DNA of 38,547 bases from Rickettsiales bacterium (ex Bugula neritina AB1) (GTDB lineage Bacteria; Pseudomonadota; Alphaproteobacteria; CAJXXZ01; UBA1459), in assembly GCA_001730065.1 (NCBI GenBank), contig MDLE01000006.1, forward strand, positions 138,938 through 177,484. Reading direction: 5' to 3'. Position numbers and translations under genes: made by a program. Shown here piece after piece: positions 32,044 through 38,547 of the stretch (positions are counted from its first letter, which is position 1; each line of letters starts with the position of its first letter). The notes under the pieces are model-generated. The model ran no database searches. It was not told the DNA's origin and was given only the letters and a program-made list of their open reading frames with translations.

Positions 32044-32873
32044 GTCATATTTGTGTTTTAAAATCAGAAATCACAGAAATAATAAAGGAAATATCTCCAA
32101 AGTTTTCTTTAGATTTTACTTTTGGTGCAGGTGGGCATACAAAAATTATTTTAAATAATTCTAGTAGTATTGTTTATGGATTTGATAGAGATATAACCAC
32201 TAAAAAATTTGCTAATCATCTCCAGCAAGAATATCAAAATCGTTTTTTTTATATTAATGATATTTCTTCAAATGTAAATGAATATAATTATATTAAAAAT
32301 ATAGATTTTATTTTAAGTGATTTAGGATTGTCTCAAATGCAATTAAAATCTAATCGAGGTTTTTCCTATTTAAGAAATGAAGAACTTGATATGCAAATGG
32401 GTATCAAATCATTAGGTAAAATTAGTCATATTATTAATAATATTAATGAATATAAATTACAGGAAATTCTTCGTTTATATAGTGAAGACAAACACTGGAA
32501 AAAAATTACTAAAAGTATTATAGAAGAAAGGCAAAAATATTATATAAGTACCACGTTTCAATTAAAAGATATTATTAATAAAGTGGTAGGAAATAAAAAC
32601 TTATATAAAAGTTTATCTAGATGTTTTCAGGCACTACGTATTTATACAAATAATGAAATATTTATTCTTCAAGAAACACTAGAAAAGTCTTTTAATATTT
32701 TAAATAAAGGAGGTTGTATGGCTTTTATTGGATTTCATTCTATAGAAAATAAAATAATCAAAAATTTTTTTAAAATATATTTAAAAAATATCAAAACATT
32801 TTCTCCTACATCTGAAGAAATTGATAGTAATTCTCAAAGTAGATCTGCTTTTATGCGTATAGGTGTTAAATAA
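32040..32873 (+). CDS. rsmH: 16S rRNA (cytosine1402-N4)-methyltransferase RsmH
   Basis: 277 residues. Methylates N4 of C1402, the same nucleotide 2'-O-methylated by RsmI. Diagnostic segments are DFTFGAGGHTKIIL (SAM motif; family DxTxGxGGHS), YGFDRD, DFILSDLGLSQMQL (family DGILxDLGVSSxQ), RGFSYLRNEELDMQMG (family RGFSFxxDxPLDMRM), FQALRIYTNNE and FIGFHSIENKIIKNFF (family SFHSLEDRxVKxxF). It is slightly shorter than the usual 310. It overlaps the YdcF-like gene. The dcw neighbours mraZ, ftsL, ftsI are not seen. Confidence 0.95.
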   Translation: MSHICVLKSEITEIIKEISPKFSLDFTFGAGGHTKIILNNSSSIVYGFDRDITTKKFANHLQQEYQNRFFYINDISSNVNEYNYIKNIDFILSDLGLSQMQLKSNRGFSYLRNEELDMQMGIKSLGKISHIINNINEYKLQEILRLYSEDKHWKKITKSIIEERQKYYISTTFQLKDIINKVVGNKNLYKSLSRCFQALRIYTNNEIFILQETLEKSFNILNKGGCMAFIGFHSIENKIIKNFFKIYLKNIKTFSPTSEEIDSNSQSRSAFMRIGVK

Positions 32874-33477
32874 ATTATAAAATTCTATATTAATTTATAC
32901 TATATATTTTTACTAAAATAAAATCCTTCATTTCTGGTTTTTCCTTTTATGGTTTATTAATTTAAATACCAAAAATTATTTCCAACTTTAATGATTTTAT
33001 AGAAATATTGAAGATAAGCTTTCTATTTTTAATATAATGAATAAAAAAAAGCTAAATAATAATTATAGTAATAACATTTATTTATAATACATCATTTAAA
33101 TATATTTATATTCAAATGTATCCTGTTGTGTTTCAAATTGATGATACTTTTGTTGTGTGTTTTTGGTTTTTTTTACTTTTTCTTTCTATTAGATTTTGTT
33201 ATTTTCCTTTTAGTTATTTTTATTTTTTTATATTTTTGGTATTTATTTTATATCAATAGGGTTCTAAATATATTTCTATTTGTTGTTCTATTCTATAATA
33301 AATTTTTTTTAGTGTTATTGTGTATTTTTATAATGATTTAGTTTTTAACTCTATCAAAACAATATAAAAACAACAAACTTAAAAAAATATTTTTAATATC
33401 TATATAATTTTATATATATCATAAATTTGATTTTAATTCATAAATTAAATATTTAAACTTTAATAAATTTTTATAAT
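32874..33477. other. 604-bp stretch without a convincing gene, T-rich on the plus strand
   Basis: Between rsmH and fzlA no tRNA, known RNA, repeat or protein-coding gene is recognised. From about 33120 to 33350 the plus strand is very T-rich with G, with little A or C, and a 71-codon frame (33126-33341) of Phe, Leu, Ile and Val looks like a product of composition rather than a gene. It could be a decayed gene (the minus strand is A-rich, typical of coding strands here) or a transcribed noncoding element. Stops are frequent in both directions. Confidence 0.5.
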
Positions 33478-34110
33478 TTAAAAATTTATCATTTCATAAT
33501 ATACGGGAGGAGATAAATTATTAATACGTTCTTTAAGAATTTCTCTTATAAAAGTATTGTATTTCATTCTAATATAAAATTTTTTTATTTCTTCATATTG
33601 ATTCCAATTAATATCACCACAATAATCTAAACACATTAAATGAAAAAATAAAGATATTTTAAAGTAAAAAAAATTATTTATTTTATTTTTTTGTAAGTAT
33701 TCTTCAAAAAAGATTAAATATTTTTTTAAATATTTCATACCTTGATGAATATTCATAGTATTTGGTGTTATATTACTGGATTCTAAATATTTAAAAGTTT
33801 TTTCATAAACAATATTTTTATATACTTCATAATAAAAACCACCGTCTAATAAATTTTCTAAAAATCTTTCTTCCATTGTTTTTTGATAATCTTTATATTT
33901 CATATTAATGTAATCACTAATTAATGGACCTTTTAAATAAATATTATCTTCTACAAGAACTGGTAAAGGTGATATACCAATTATTTCTTTAATATTTTTA
34001 AAATCGTTATTATTATTTATATATATAACTTGTGTAGAAATATTAAAATGATTTAATAAAAAAAATACTTTTTGAGAAATAGGACAAAGTATATACTTAT
34101 ATAATATCAT
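33478..34110 (-). CDS. fzlA: FzlA-like glutathione-S-transferase-fold division protein
   Basis: 210 residues of GST fold. The N-terminal thioredoxin-like domain shows LCPISQKVFFLLNHFNI, GISPLPVLVED (cis-Pro site) and LKGPLISDYI. The helical domain includes LLDGGFYYEVYKNIVYEK, HQGMKYLKKYLIFFEEYL and LMCLDYCGDINWNQYEEIKKFY. The ending PPVYYEMINF matches FzlA of alphaproteobacteria (family: PPPHYxDLDF). FzlA binds FtsZ filaments, curves them and is required for constriction in Caulobacter. It abuts prfA without a gap. GST enzymatic activity is not expected. Confidence 0.8.
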   Translation of the reverse strand: MILYKYILCPISQKVFFLLNHFNISTQVIYINNNNDFKNIKEIIGISPLPVLVEDNIYLKGPLISDYINMKYKDYQKTMEERFLENLLDGGFYYEVYKNIVYEKTFKYLESSNITPNTMNIHQGMKYLKKYLIFFEEYLQKNKINNFFYFKISLFFHLMCLDYCGDINWNQYEEIKKFYIRMKYNTFIREILKERINNLSPPVYYEMINF

Positions 34111-35118
34111 TTATATTTTTTGGGACTCCAATAATATACGATTAATAAAATCTCTTAAATCTCCATTTAGGATTTTTGGTAAGTTATGAAAAGTAATATT
34201 ATATCTATGATCTGTAATACGATCCTGTAAAAAATTATAGGTACGTATTTTTTCACTACGTTCTCCTGTTCCCATTTGAGATGTTTTTTTTTGAAAACGT
34301 TCATTGTTTTGTTTATCTTGTTCAATTTGTAATAATCTCATTTTTAAAATTTTAATGGCTTTTTCTTTATTCTTATGTTGAGATTTTTCATCCTGTTGTT
34401 GAACTATAATACCCGTAGGAATATGGGTAACACGTACAGCACTATCTGTAGTATTAACGGATTGTCCACCTGGACCACGAGCTCTAAATACATCTATTTT
34501 TAAATCATTATCTTGTACATTAATATCTATCATTTCTTCTTCCGGTAAAATAGATATAGCAATTGTTGATGTTTGAATACGTCCATTCTTTTCTGTTTCT
34601 GGTACCCTTTGAACACGATGAACACCCGCTTCAAATTGAAAATACTTTAATACATCTTTGCCTTTTATACTAAAAATACTTTCTTTTAAACCTCCAAATT
34701 CATTAGTAGAAAAATTTAAATCTTCCGTTTCGAATTTCATTATTTCCGCATATTTTTTATACATACGTACTACATCTGCCACAAACAAAGTGGCTTCATC
34801 ACCACCTGCACATGCACGTACTTCCATAACAATATTTTTATTAAAACTTTCAGCTTTTTTAGAAATAATTAAATTCTCTATATCTATAGAAATATTTTTA
34901 ATACATTTCTCTAATTCATAATAATAGTCATTTTTCTTTTGGGTAATTTCCATTAATGATAATATTTCCATGTATTCATTTACTTTTTCATATAAACTTT
35001 CATTATCCGACAAATCTTTTTGAATTACTCCAATTTTTTTATAATCATTACAATTTTGTAGTTCTTCTTGTAATTTTTTATATTTATTAAAAATTATAAA
35101 TACTGTATCTTTTGACAT
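34111..35118 (-). CDS. prfA: Peptide chain release factor 1
   Basis: 335 residues. RF1 ends translation at UAA and UAG. The catalytic GGQ is at 217-219 (RARGPGGQSVN), and the codon-recognition tripeptide PxT is PET at 173-175 (VPETEKNGRIQTST), which marks RF1 rather than RF2 (SPF). ACAGGDEATLFVADVVRMY near 103 is typical. About 20 residues short of normal, mainly in the N-terminal domain. fzlA follows with no spacing. TGA is used as stop elsewhere in this window, so an RF2 must exist elsewhere in the genome. Confidence 0.96.
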   Translation of the reverse strand: MSKDTVFIIFNKYKKLQEELQNCNDYKKIGVIQKDLSDNESLYEKVNEYMEILSLMEITQKKNDYYYELEKCIKNISIDIENLIISKKAESFNKNIVMEVRACAGGDEATLFVADVVRMYKKYAEIMKFETEDLNFSTNEFGGLKESIFSIKGKDVLKYFQFEAGVHRVQRVPETEKNGRIQTSTIAISILPEEEMIDINVQDNDLKIDVFRARGPGGQSVNTTDSAVRVTHIPTGIIVQQQDEKSQHKNKEKAIKILKMRLLQIEQDKQNNERFQKKTSQMGTGERSEKIRTYNFLQDRITDHRYNITFHNLPKILNGDLRDFINRILLESQKI

Positions 35119-35125
35119 ATATTCG

Positions 35126-35359
35126 TTATATAGAATAAAAATGAAGATTTGAATAAGGATATAACCCTATAAATCTCAAAAATTTTATAGTTTTTTCAAG
35201 CTGTTTTCTTGAAGATTTATCAAATGATGTGTTTCTACACATTTGACCATATCCATTATCCACTAAAATTTGTTGAATTTCCTTAGGAATAACATAAGGT
35301 ACAACTTTTATTTTAGTTTTTTTTTTATTGTTATCTTTGTTCTTTGATGTATATTTCAT
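35126..35359 (-). CDS. Small basic hypothetical protein
   Basis: 77 residues, a Lys-rich N-terminus (TSKNKDNNKKKTKIK) followed by a compact Ile/Pro domain (VVPYVIPKEIQQILVDNGYG) and FDKSSRKQLEKTIKFLRFIGLYPYSNLHF. No family recognised. It is 7 bp from prfA, in the same direction. It could be nucleic-acid binding because of its basic start. Confidence 0.5.
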   Translation of the reverse strand: MKYTSKNKDNNKKKTKIKVVPYVIPKEIQQILVDNGYGQMCRNTSFDKSSRKQLEKTIKFLRFIGLYPYSNLHFYSI

Positions 35360-35446
35360 ATTTAATCTAAATTATATGATAAATTTCCTTTAATTTCAAA
35401 ACAATATTTAAAATTATTAAGAAAAATTTATTAATATATAGATTTT

Positions 35447-35998
35447 TTAAATGTGTAAAAAAATTAAATATTTTACAAAATTTTCTAAAAAACTTCTACG
35501 ATTATTAAAATAATCAGGATAATAAACATGTTCCCATAAATCACATACGGTAATAAATTTATGATTACCAAATAATAAACCTAAAGGAATATCACTATTA
35601 TTAGTGGTGGTAATATATGCATTATTATCATCGTCTTCTAATAACCATATCCATCCACTAGCAAAATGTTTAATACCTTTATTTATAAACTCTTCCATAA
35701 ATAGTTCATATTTTTTGAAATGTTTTATAATATACATTTCATGTTTTTCTTCAATTTTTTTAGAAGGATTAAGACTTTTAAAAAACATTTCATGGTTAAA
35801 TACTTGACTACTATTATTAAATAAATCATTATTTTTTTCTATATAACTAATACGTACAATATCTAAAATATTGTCATTGGATTTATATTTAGAATACAAT
35901 TCTTGAGTTTTTTTTTTATACCCTTTATAGTGATAATTATAATGTAAATCCATTGCTTTTTCCGAAATATAAGGTGTAAACGCTTTTAAATCTATCAT
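35447..35998 (-). CDS. sodB: Superoxide dismutase (Fe/Mn)
   Basis: 183 residues from Met 3 of the open frame. Superoxide dismutase converts superoxide to oxygen and peroxide. Metal ligands are visible: His in MDLHYNYH (family: FHYGKHH), His in FNHEMFF, Asp and His in CDLWEHVYY (family: DVWEHAYY). FASGWIWL and PDYFNNRRSFLENF are typical. An extended -10 (TGTTAGAAT, 36008-36016) lies just upstream, placing transcription start near 36001, so Met 3 (ATG at 35998) is the likelier start than 36004. Slightly shorter than the usual 193. Fe or Mn preference cannot be decided. Confidence 0.93.
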   Translation of the reverse strand: MIDLKAFTPYISEKAMDLHYNYHYKGYKKKTQELYSKYKSNDNILDIVRISYIEKNNDLFNNSSQVFNHEMFFKSLNPSKKIEEKHEMYIIKHFKKYELFMEEFINKGIKHFASGWIWLLEDDDNNAYITTTNNSDIPLGLLFGNHKFITVCDLWEHVYYPDYFNNRRSFLENFVKYLIFLHI

Positions 35999-36007
35999 AT
36001 ACATTAA

Positions 36008-36016
36008 ATTCTAACA
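36008..36016 (-). promoter_or_regulatory. Extended -10 promoter of sodB
   Basis: TGTTAGAAT on the minus strand, a TGn plus near-consensus hexamer, 3 bases before the first ATG. It implies a leaderless or near-leaderless sodB message. Confidence 0.4.
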
Positions 36017-36052
36017 TGGTTTTTGTAGGATTAAAATGTATAATTATATATA

Positions 36053-36472
36053 ATGTATGGACAATGGTATTATAAATTTGTTTTAAGAAAAGCAGTAAGG
36101 GATTTAACACCTCAACTAATGGAAAAAGATTCCATGAAGTATTATCTTTTTGCACAAGATAATAATCAATTTTTTGAATCCTTAAAGAAAAAATTATTAG
36201 AAGAAGCCCAAGAAGTAAATGATGCAAAAAATTATGAAGAATTAAAGGAAGAATTGGCGGATCTTTATATTGTTATATTAGAAATTCTAAAACGTAGTAA
36301 TATTAATTTAAAAGATATAGAAGAAACAATGAATAAAAAAAACCAACTAAGAGGTGGTTTTAAAGAAAACTTATTTTTAGATTATGTTTTAATTCCTGAG
36401 TATAAAACAAATTTAGTCAAAGCACATCAAAATTCTTCTAATGTATTATCTTCAGGTATTATATATTTTTAA
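36053..36472 (+). CDS. MazG-like / COG4997-type nucleotide pyrophosphohydrolase
   Basis: 139 residues. It resembles all-alpha nucleotide pyrophosphohydrolases of the phosphoribosyl-ATP pyrophosphohydrolase-like/COG4997 group. KFVLRKAVRDLTPQL corresponds to the family start (KLVRDKIPEIL), then the metal-binding helices LKKKLLEEAQEVNDAKN (LEE-xE pattern) and EELKEELADLYIVILEIL (EELAD), and the end KNQLRGGF (family: RGGF). Such house-cleaning enzymes hydrolyse noncanonical NTPs. Substrate unknown. It lies upstream of tRNA-Ser. TATAAT is at 36039-36044, 8 bases before the ATG. Confidence 0.72.
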   Translation: MYGQWYYKFVLRKAVRDLTPQLMEKDSMKYYLFAQDNNQFFESLKKKLLEEAQEVNDAKNYEELKEELADLYIVILEILKRSNINLKDIEETMNKKNQLRGGFKENLFLDYVLIPEYKTNLVKAHQNSSNVLSSGIIYF

Positions 36473-36478
36473 TTATTA

Positions 36479-36487
36479 TGCTAAAAT
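36479..36487 (+). promoter_or_regulatory. Extended -10 promoter of tRNA-Ser
   Basis: TGCTAAAAT, a TGn extended -10 with a near-consensus hexamer, 10 bases before the tRNA 5' end. Confidence 0.4.
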
Positions 36488-36497
36488 AAAATATATA

Positions 36498-36582
36498 GGA
36501 CGGGTGGCTGAGTGGCCGAAAGCGCATGATTGGAAATCATGTATACAGAAATGTATCGGAGGTTCGAATCCTTCTCCGTCCG
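36498..36582 (+). tRNA. tRNA-Ser(GGA)
   Basis: 85-nt class II tRNA. Acceptor GGACGGG with TCCGTCC (last pair G-T), anticodon arm CATGA-TTGGAAA-TCATG with anticodon GGA, a variable arm of about 14 nt, T arm GGAGGTTCGAATCCTTC-type. Discriminator G, no encoded CCA. The loop has A36-A37-A38, the sequence MiaA recognises, and miaA lies directly downstream. Confidence 0.94.
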
Positions 36583-36605
36583 GGTATGATATATGATAAT
36601 TTTTT

Positions 36606-37451
36606 ATGAAAAAATTTATAAGTATTTATGGACCTACCGCTAGTGGAAAAACAGATTTAGGAATAGAAATAGCCAATAAAACCAACGGTATTATTGTTAA
36701 TTTTGATAGTTGTCAGTTTCGTAATCATCTTCATAGTTTTACTATGTGCCCTATAGATTTAGTAGAAAATAGAGATTTTTTATTTAATTTTTTAGAACCA
36801 GAAGAAAATTTTAGTTGTGGTGATTTTTTAGAAAGATTAAAATCTATTATAGATACTTATAAAAATAGAACTATAATTTTAGTAGGAGGGACAGGTTTTT
36901 ATTTGTTTTGTGCATTACAGGGAATTAGTAAAGATAAATCTCATAATTGTTCACAAATTATTGATCCTAACAAAACATATGAGGAAAAATTTCAACTTCT
37001 TCAGTCTTTAGAGGGTAATGTCAAAATTCATAAAAATGATCATTATCGTATTGATAGACATTTAAATTTTTTCTTAAAATATGGATATAGTATAAATAAT
37101 AGAACATCTGCACCTTTAATTTTGAAAAAAGATATGATTAATATTTATCTAAAACCTAACAAAGAAACTTTAATTACTTATATTACAGAACGTTTAAAAA
37201 AAAATTTTTTTTTAATGATAAAAGAAGCAAAGATTGTAAAATATCATAAAAAATTTTCTAGAATTATAGGTTACGATGATATTATTAAATATATAAATTT
37301 TGAAATATCTTTTGAAGATGCTTTTAATAAAATAATCCAGAAAACTTTAAAGTATTCTAAACAACAAAAAACATTTTTTAATAAAAAGATACAACATGAT
37401 TATATATTTGAAGAAAAATGTGAATATATGAAATATATATTGTATAATTAA
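36606..37451 (+). CDS. miaA: tRNA dimethylallyltransferase MiaA
   Basis: 281 residues, shorter than the usual 300-320. Adds dimethylallyl to A37 of tRNAs reading UNN codons. Visible are the P-loop IYGPTASGKTDLGIEIA (7-23), FDSCQFRNHLH (family: ADSxQVYRGMDIGTAK), FLEPEENFSCGDFLERL (family: PxExYSVxDF), LVGGTGFYLFCALQGIS (family: LVGGTGLYxxALLxGL), and the tRNA-binding end (KIVKYHKKFSRIIGYDDIIKYI; KYSKQQKTFF, family: ryAKRQxTW). Strong family match despite shortening. Confidence 0.94.
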   Translation: MKKFISIYGPTASGKTDLGIEIANKTNGIIVNFDSCQFRNHLHSFTMCPIDLVENRDFLFNFLEPEENFSCGDFLERLKSIIDTYKNRTIILVGGTGFYLFCALQGISKDKSHNCSQIIDPNKTYEEKFQLLQSLEGNVKIHKNDHYRIDRHLNFFLKYGYSINNRTSAPLILKKDMINIYLKPNKETLITYITERLKKNFFLMIKEAKIVKYHKKFSRIIGYDDIIKYINFEISFEDAFNKIIQKTLKYSKQQKTFFNKKIQHDYIFEEKCEYMKYILYN

Positions 37452-37483
37452 TATTATATGAAGTACTAAATACATAAAATATT

Positions 37484-37512
37484 TTGTTATCATAATAAAT
37501 TTGTGCTATAAT
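37484..37512 (+). promoter_or_regulatory. Strong promoter of the repeat-protein gene
   Basis: TTGTTA (37484-37489), 17-bp spacer, TATAAT (37507-37512), with TGC before the -10 so that it is also an extended -10 (37504-37512). The ATG lies 12 bases after the -10. Good evidence that the frame starting at 37524 is transcribed. Confidence 0.7.
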
Positions 37513-37523
37513 TAAGTTCAATT

Positions 37524-38547
37524 ATGAATGTTAAAAACATTTTTTTATTTAATACTATTATTTTTTTTTCTGTGAAAACAGAAGTAGAAATTTATCCAAT
37601 AGCAGTACTATCTAATGAAACAAAAAGGGAAAATCATCTAATAGAAGTACCATTCCAAGAAAGTAATTATTACTGCACCATCAATTACTTCCCATTTCCT
37701 CTACAAATAAAAGTACTATCTAATAAAACAGAAGGAAAAATTTATCTAATAGCATTACTATCTAATGAAACAAAAAGGGAAAATCATCTAATAGAAGTAC
37801 CATTCCAAGAAAGTAATTATTACTGCACCATCAATTACTTCCCATTTCCTCTACAAATAAAATTACTATCTAATAAAACAGAAGGAGAAATTTATCTAAT
37901 AGCATTACTATCTAATGAAACAAAAAGGGAAAATCATCTAATAGAAGTACCATTCCAAGAAAGTAATTATTACTGCACCATCAATTACTTCCCATCTCCT
38001 CGACAAATAGAATTACTATCTAATAAAACAGAAGGAGAAATTTATCTAATAGCATTACTATCTAATGAAACAAAAAGGGAAAATCATCTAATAGAAGTAC
38101 CATTCCAAGAAAGTAATTATTACTGCACCATCAATTACTTCCTACTTCCTCTACAAAAAATATCAGTAATATATAATAAAAAAACAGAAGTAGAAATTTA
38201 TCCAATAGCAGTACTATCTAATGAAACAAAAAGGGAAAATCATCTAATAGAAGTACCATTCCAAGAAAGTAATTATTACTGCACCATCAATTACTTCCTA
38301 CTTCCTCTACAAAAAATATCAGTAATATATAATAAAAAAACAGAAGTAGAAATTTATCCAATAGCAGTACTATCTAATGAAACAAAAAGGGAAAATCATC
38401 TAATAGAAGTACCATTCCAAGAAAGTAATTATTACTGCACCATCAATTACTTCCTACTTCCTCTACAAAAAATATCAGTAATATATAATAAAAAAACAGA
38501 AGTAGAAATTTATCCAATAGCAGTACTATCTAATGAAACAAAAAGGG
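37524..38547 (+). CDS. Tandem-repeat protein with candidate signal peptide, partial (runs off window)
   Basis: From ATG 37524 the frame stays open to the edge, 341 codons. The N-terminus (MNVKNIFLFNTIIFFSV) is a basic, then hydrophobic segment that may be a short signal peptide. After it comes a near-identical repeat of 50 codons three times, then 52 codons three times, the last unit cut. Each unit includes SNETKRENHLIEVPFQ and ESNYYCTINYF, with one Cys per unit, alternating polar/hydrophobic strands. Start copies have KTEVEIYPIAV, inner copies KTEGEIYLIAL. No family recognised. Codons in the repeats use C-ended triplets (TAC, TGC, ACC, ATC, TTC) more than other genes here. It may be a surface or secreted repetitive protein. 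Other frames contain stops in each unit. Confidence 0.8.
   Translation, partial: MNVKNIFLFNTIIFFSVKTEVEIYPIAVLSNETKRENHLIEVPFQESNYYCTINYFPFPLQIKVLSNKTEGKIYLIALLSNETKRENHLIEVPFQESNYYCTINYFPFPLQIKLLSNKTEGEIYLIALLSNETKRENHLIEVPFQESNYYCTINYFPSPRQIELLSNKTEGEIYLIALLSNETKRENHLIEVPFQESNYYCTINYFLLPLQKISVIYNKKTEVEIYPIAVLSNETKRENHLIEVPFQESNYYCTINYFLLPLQKISVIYNKKTEVEIYPIAVLSNETKRENHLIEVPFQESNYYCTINYFLLPLQKISVIYNKKTEVEIYPIAVLSNETKR
37575..38547 (+). repeat. Tandem 150-156-bp repeat array
   Basis: Unit starts marked by GAAACAAAAAGGG at 37617, 37767, 37917, 38067, 38223, 38379 and 38535: three periods of 150 bp, then three of 156 bp. The core from that marker over about 75 bp is identical in every complete copy. 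Length changes keep the reading frame. Each unit also contains an internal copy of about 45 bp (GTACTATCTAATGAAACA... and GTACTATCTAATAAAACA...), so the repeat grew from a smaller duplication. Confidence 0.95.

Noticed and set aside
33020-33060. Hairpin terminator after rsmH
   Set aside because: AGCTTT...AAAGCT can pair for six bases only, the rest is imperfect and it lies about 150 bp from the stop.
33126-33341. 71-codon hydrophobic frame
   Set aside because: Phe/Leu/Ile-rich translation is expected from T-rich DNA; no start context or family, so not called as a gene.
37575-38547. CRISPR array
   Set aside because: Repeats are 150-156 bp, directly adjacent, in frame and protein-coding, with no spacers between short repeats.
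1-38547. TGA read as tryptophan (code 4), as in some tiny genomes
   Set aside because: Trp is encoded by TGG in conserved positions and TGA ends genes, so the standard code applies.

Overview
This window comes from an extremely AT-rich, compact, strongly reduced bacterial genome. It uses the standard bacterial code (TGA is a stop, for example in the TGATG overlap at about 139 and the ATGA overlap at 32040). The best fit is an alphaproteobacterial intracellular symbiont. Evidence for the alphaproteobacterial origin is MipZ (15977-16780), FzlA (33478-34110), a DUF2948-type protein (27772-28197) and a tandem b'/b pair of ATP synthase stator subunits. Type VI secretion baseplate genes (tssA-like, tssK) inside a reduced genome recall Holosporales-type protist endosymbionts. 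That placement is inference and needs a phylogeny.

Layout. 1-2237 (minus): dnaN, rsmI, a small membrane protein and the start of adk. 2311-2928 (plus): a protein of three Hfq/Sm-like domains in one chain. 3001-11109: pmbA/tldE, a uvrD-family helicase, then a minus-strand run of an unknown gene, a SurA-like gene, rsmA, a PpiD-like gene and ftsZ. 11135-17453 (plus): cysS-trmD, a small secreted protein, rpsO-pnp, mipZ-sfsA, with one MORN-like gene opposed. 17463-24747 (minus): rpmI-rplT-tssK-ftsK-rpsL-tssA-AAA+ ATPase-rsmD, which mixes secretion, division and ribosomal genes. 24837-29815: tRNA-Leu, atpF'/atpF, a secreted Lys-rich protein, gmk, tRNA-Gly, tRNA-Lys, DUF2948, ruvC, a membrane protein and a zinc ribbon. 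29915-32873: a DUF2232-like membrane protein, an unknown membrane protein, a decayed YdcF-like gene and rsmH. 32874-33477 has no convincing gene. 33478-36004 (minus): sodB, a small protein, prfA, fzlA. 36053-37451 (plus): a MazG-like pyrophosphohydrolase, tRNA-Ser and miaA. 37524 to the window end: an open reading frame built of near-identical 150/156-bp tandem repeats that runs off the edge.

How it fits together. Most genes are housekeeping: ribosome methylation (rsmI, rsmA, rsmD, rsmH), tRNA modification (trmD, miaA), replication and repair (dnaN, uvrD, ruvC), translation, outer-membrane folding and an alphaproteobacterial division set (ftsZ, mipZ, fzlA, ftsK). Several are eroded or altered. 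FtsK has lost its Walker A and B residues, FtsZ lacks the usual C-terminal peptide, PNPase is about 100 residues short, and ribosomal protein uS12 has an abnormal decoding-centre loop. Promoters often carry an extended -10 (TGnTATAAT) only a few bases before the start codon, so many mRNAs are probably leaderless or nearly so. The most novel items are the triple-Hfq protein, the tandem-repeat secreted candidate at the right edge, and the aberrant uS12.
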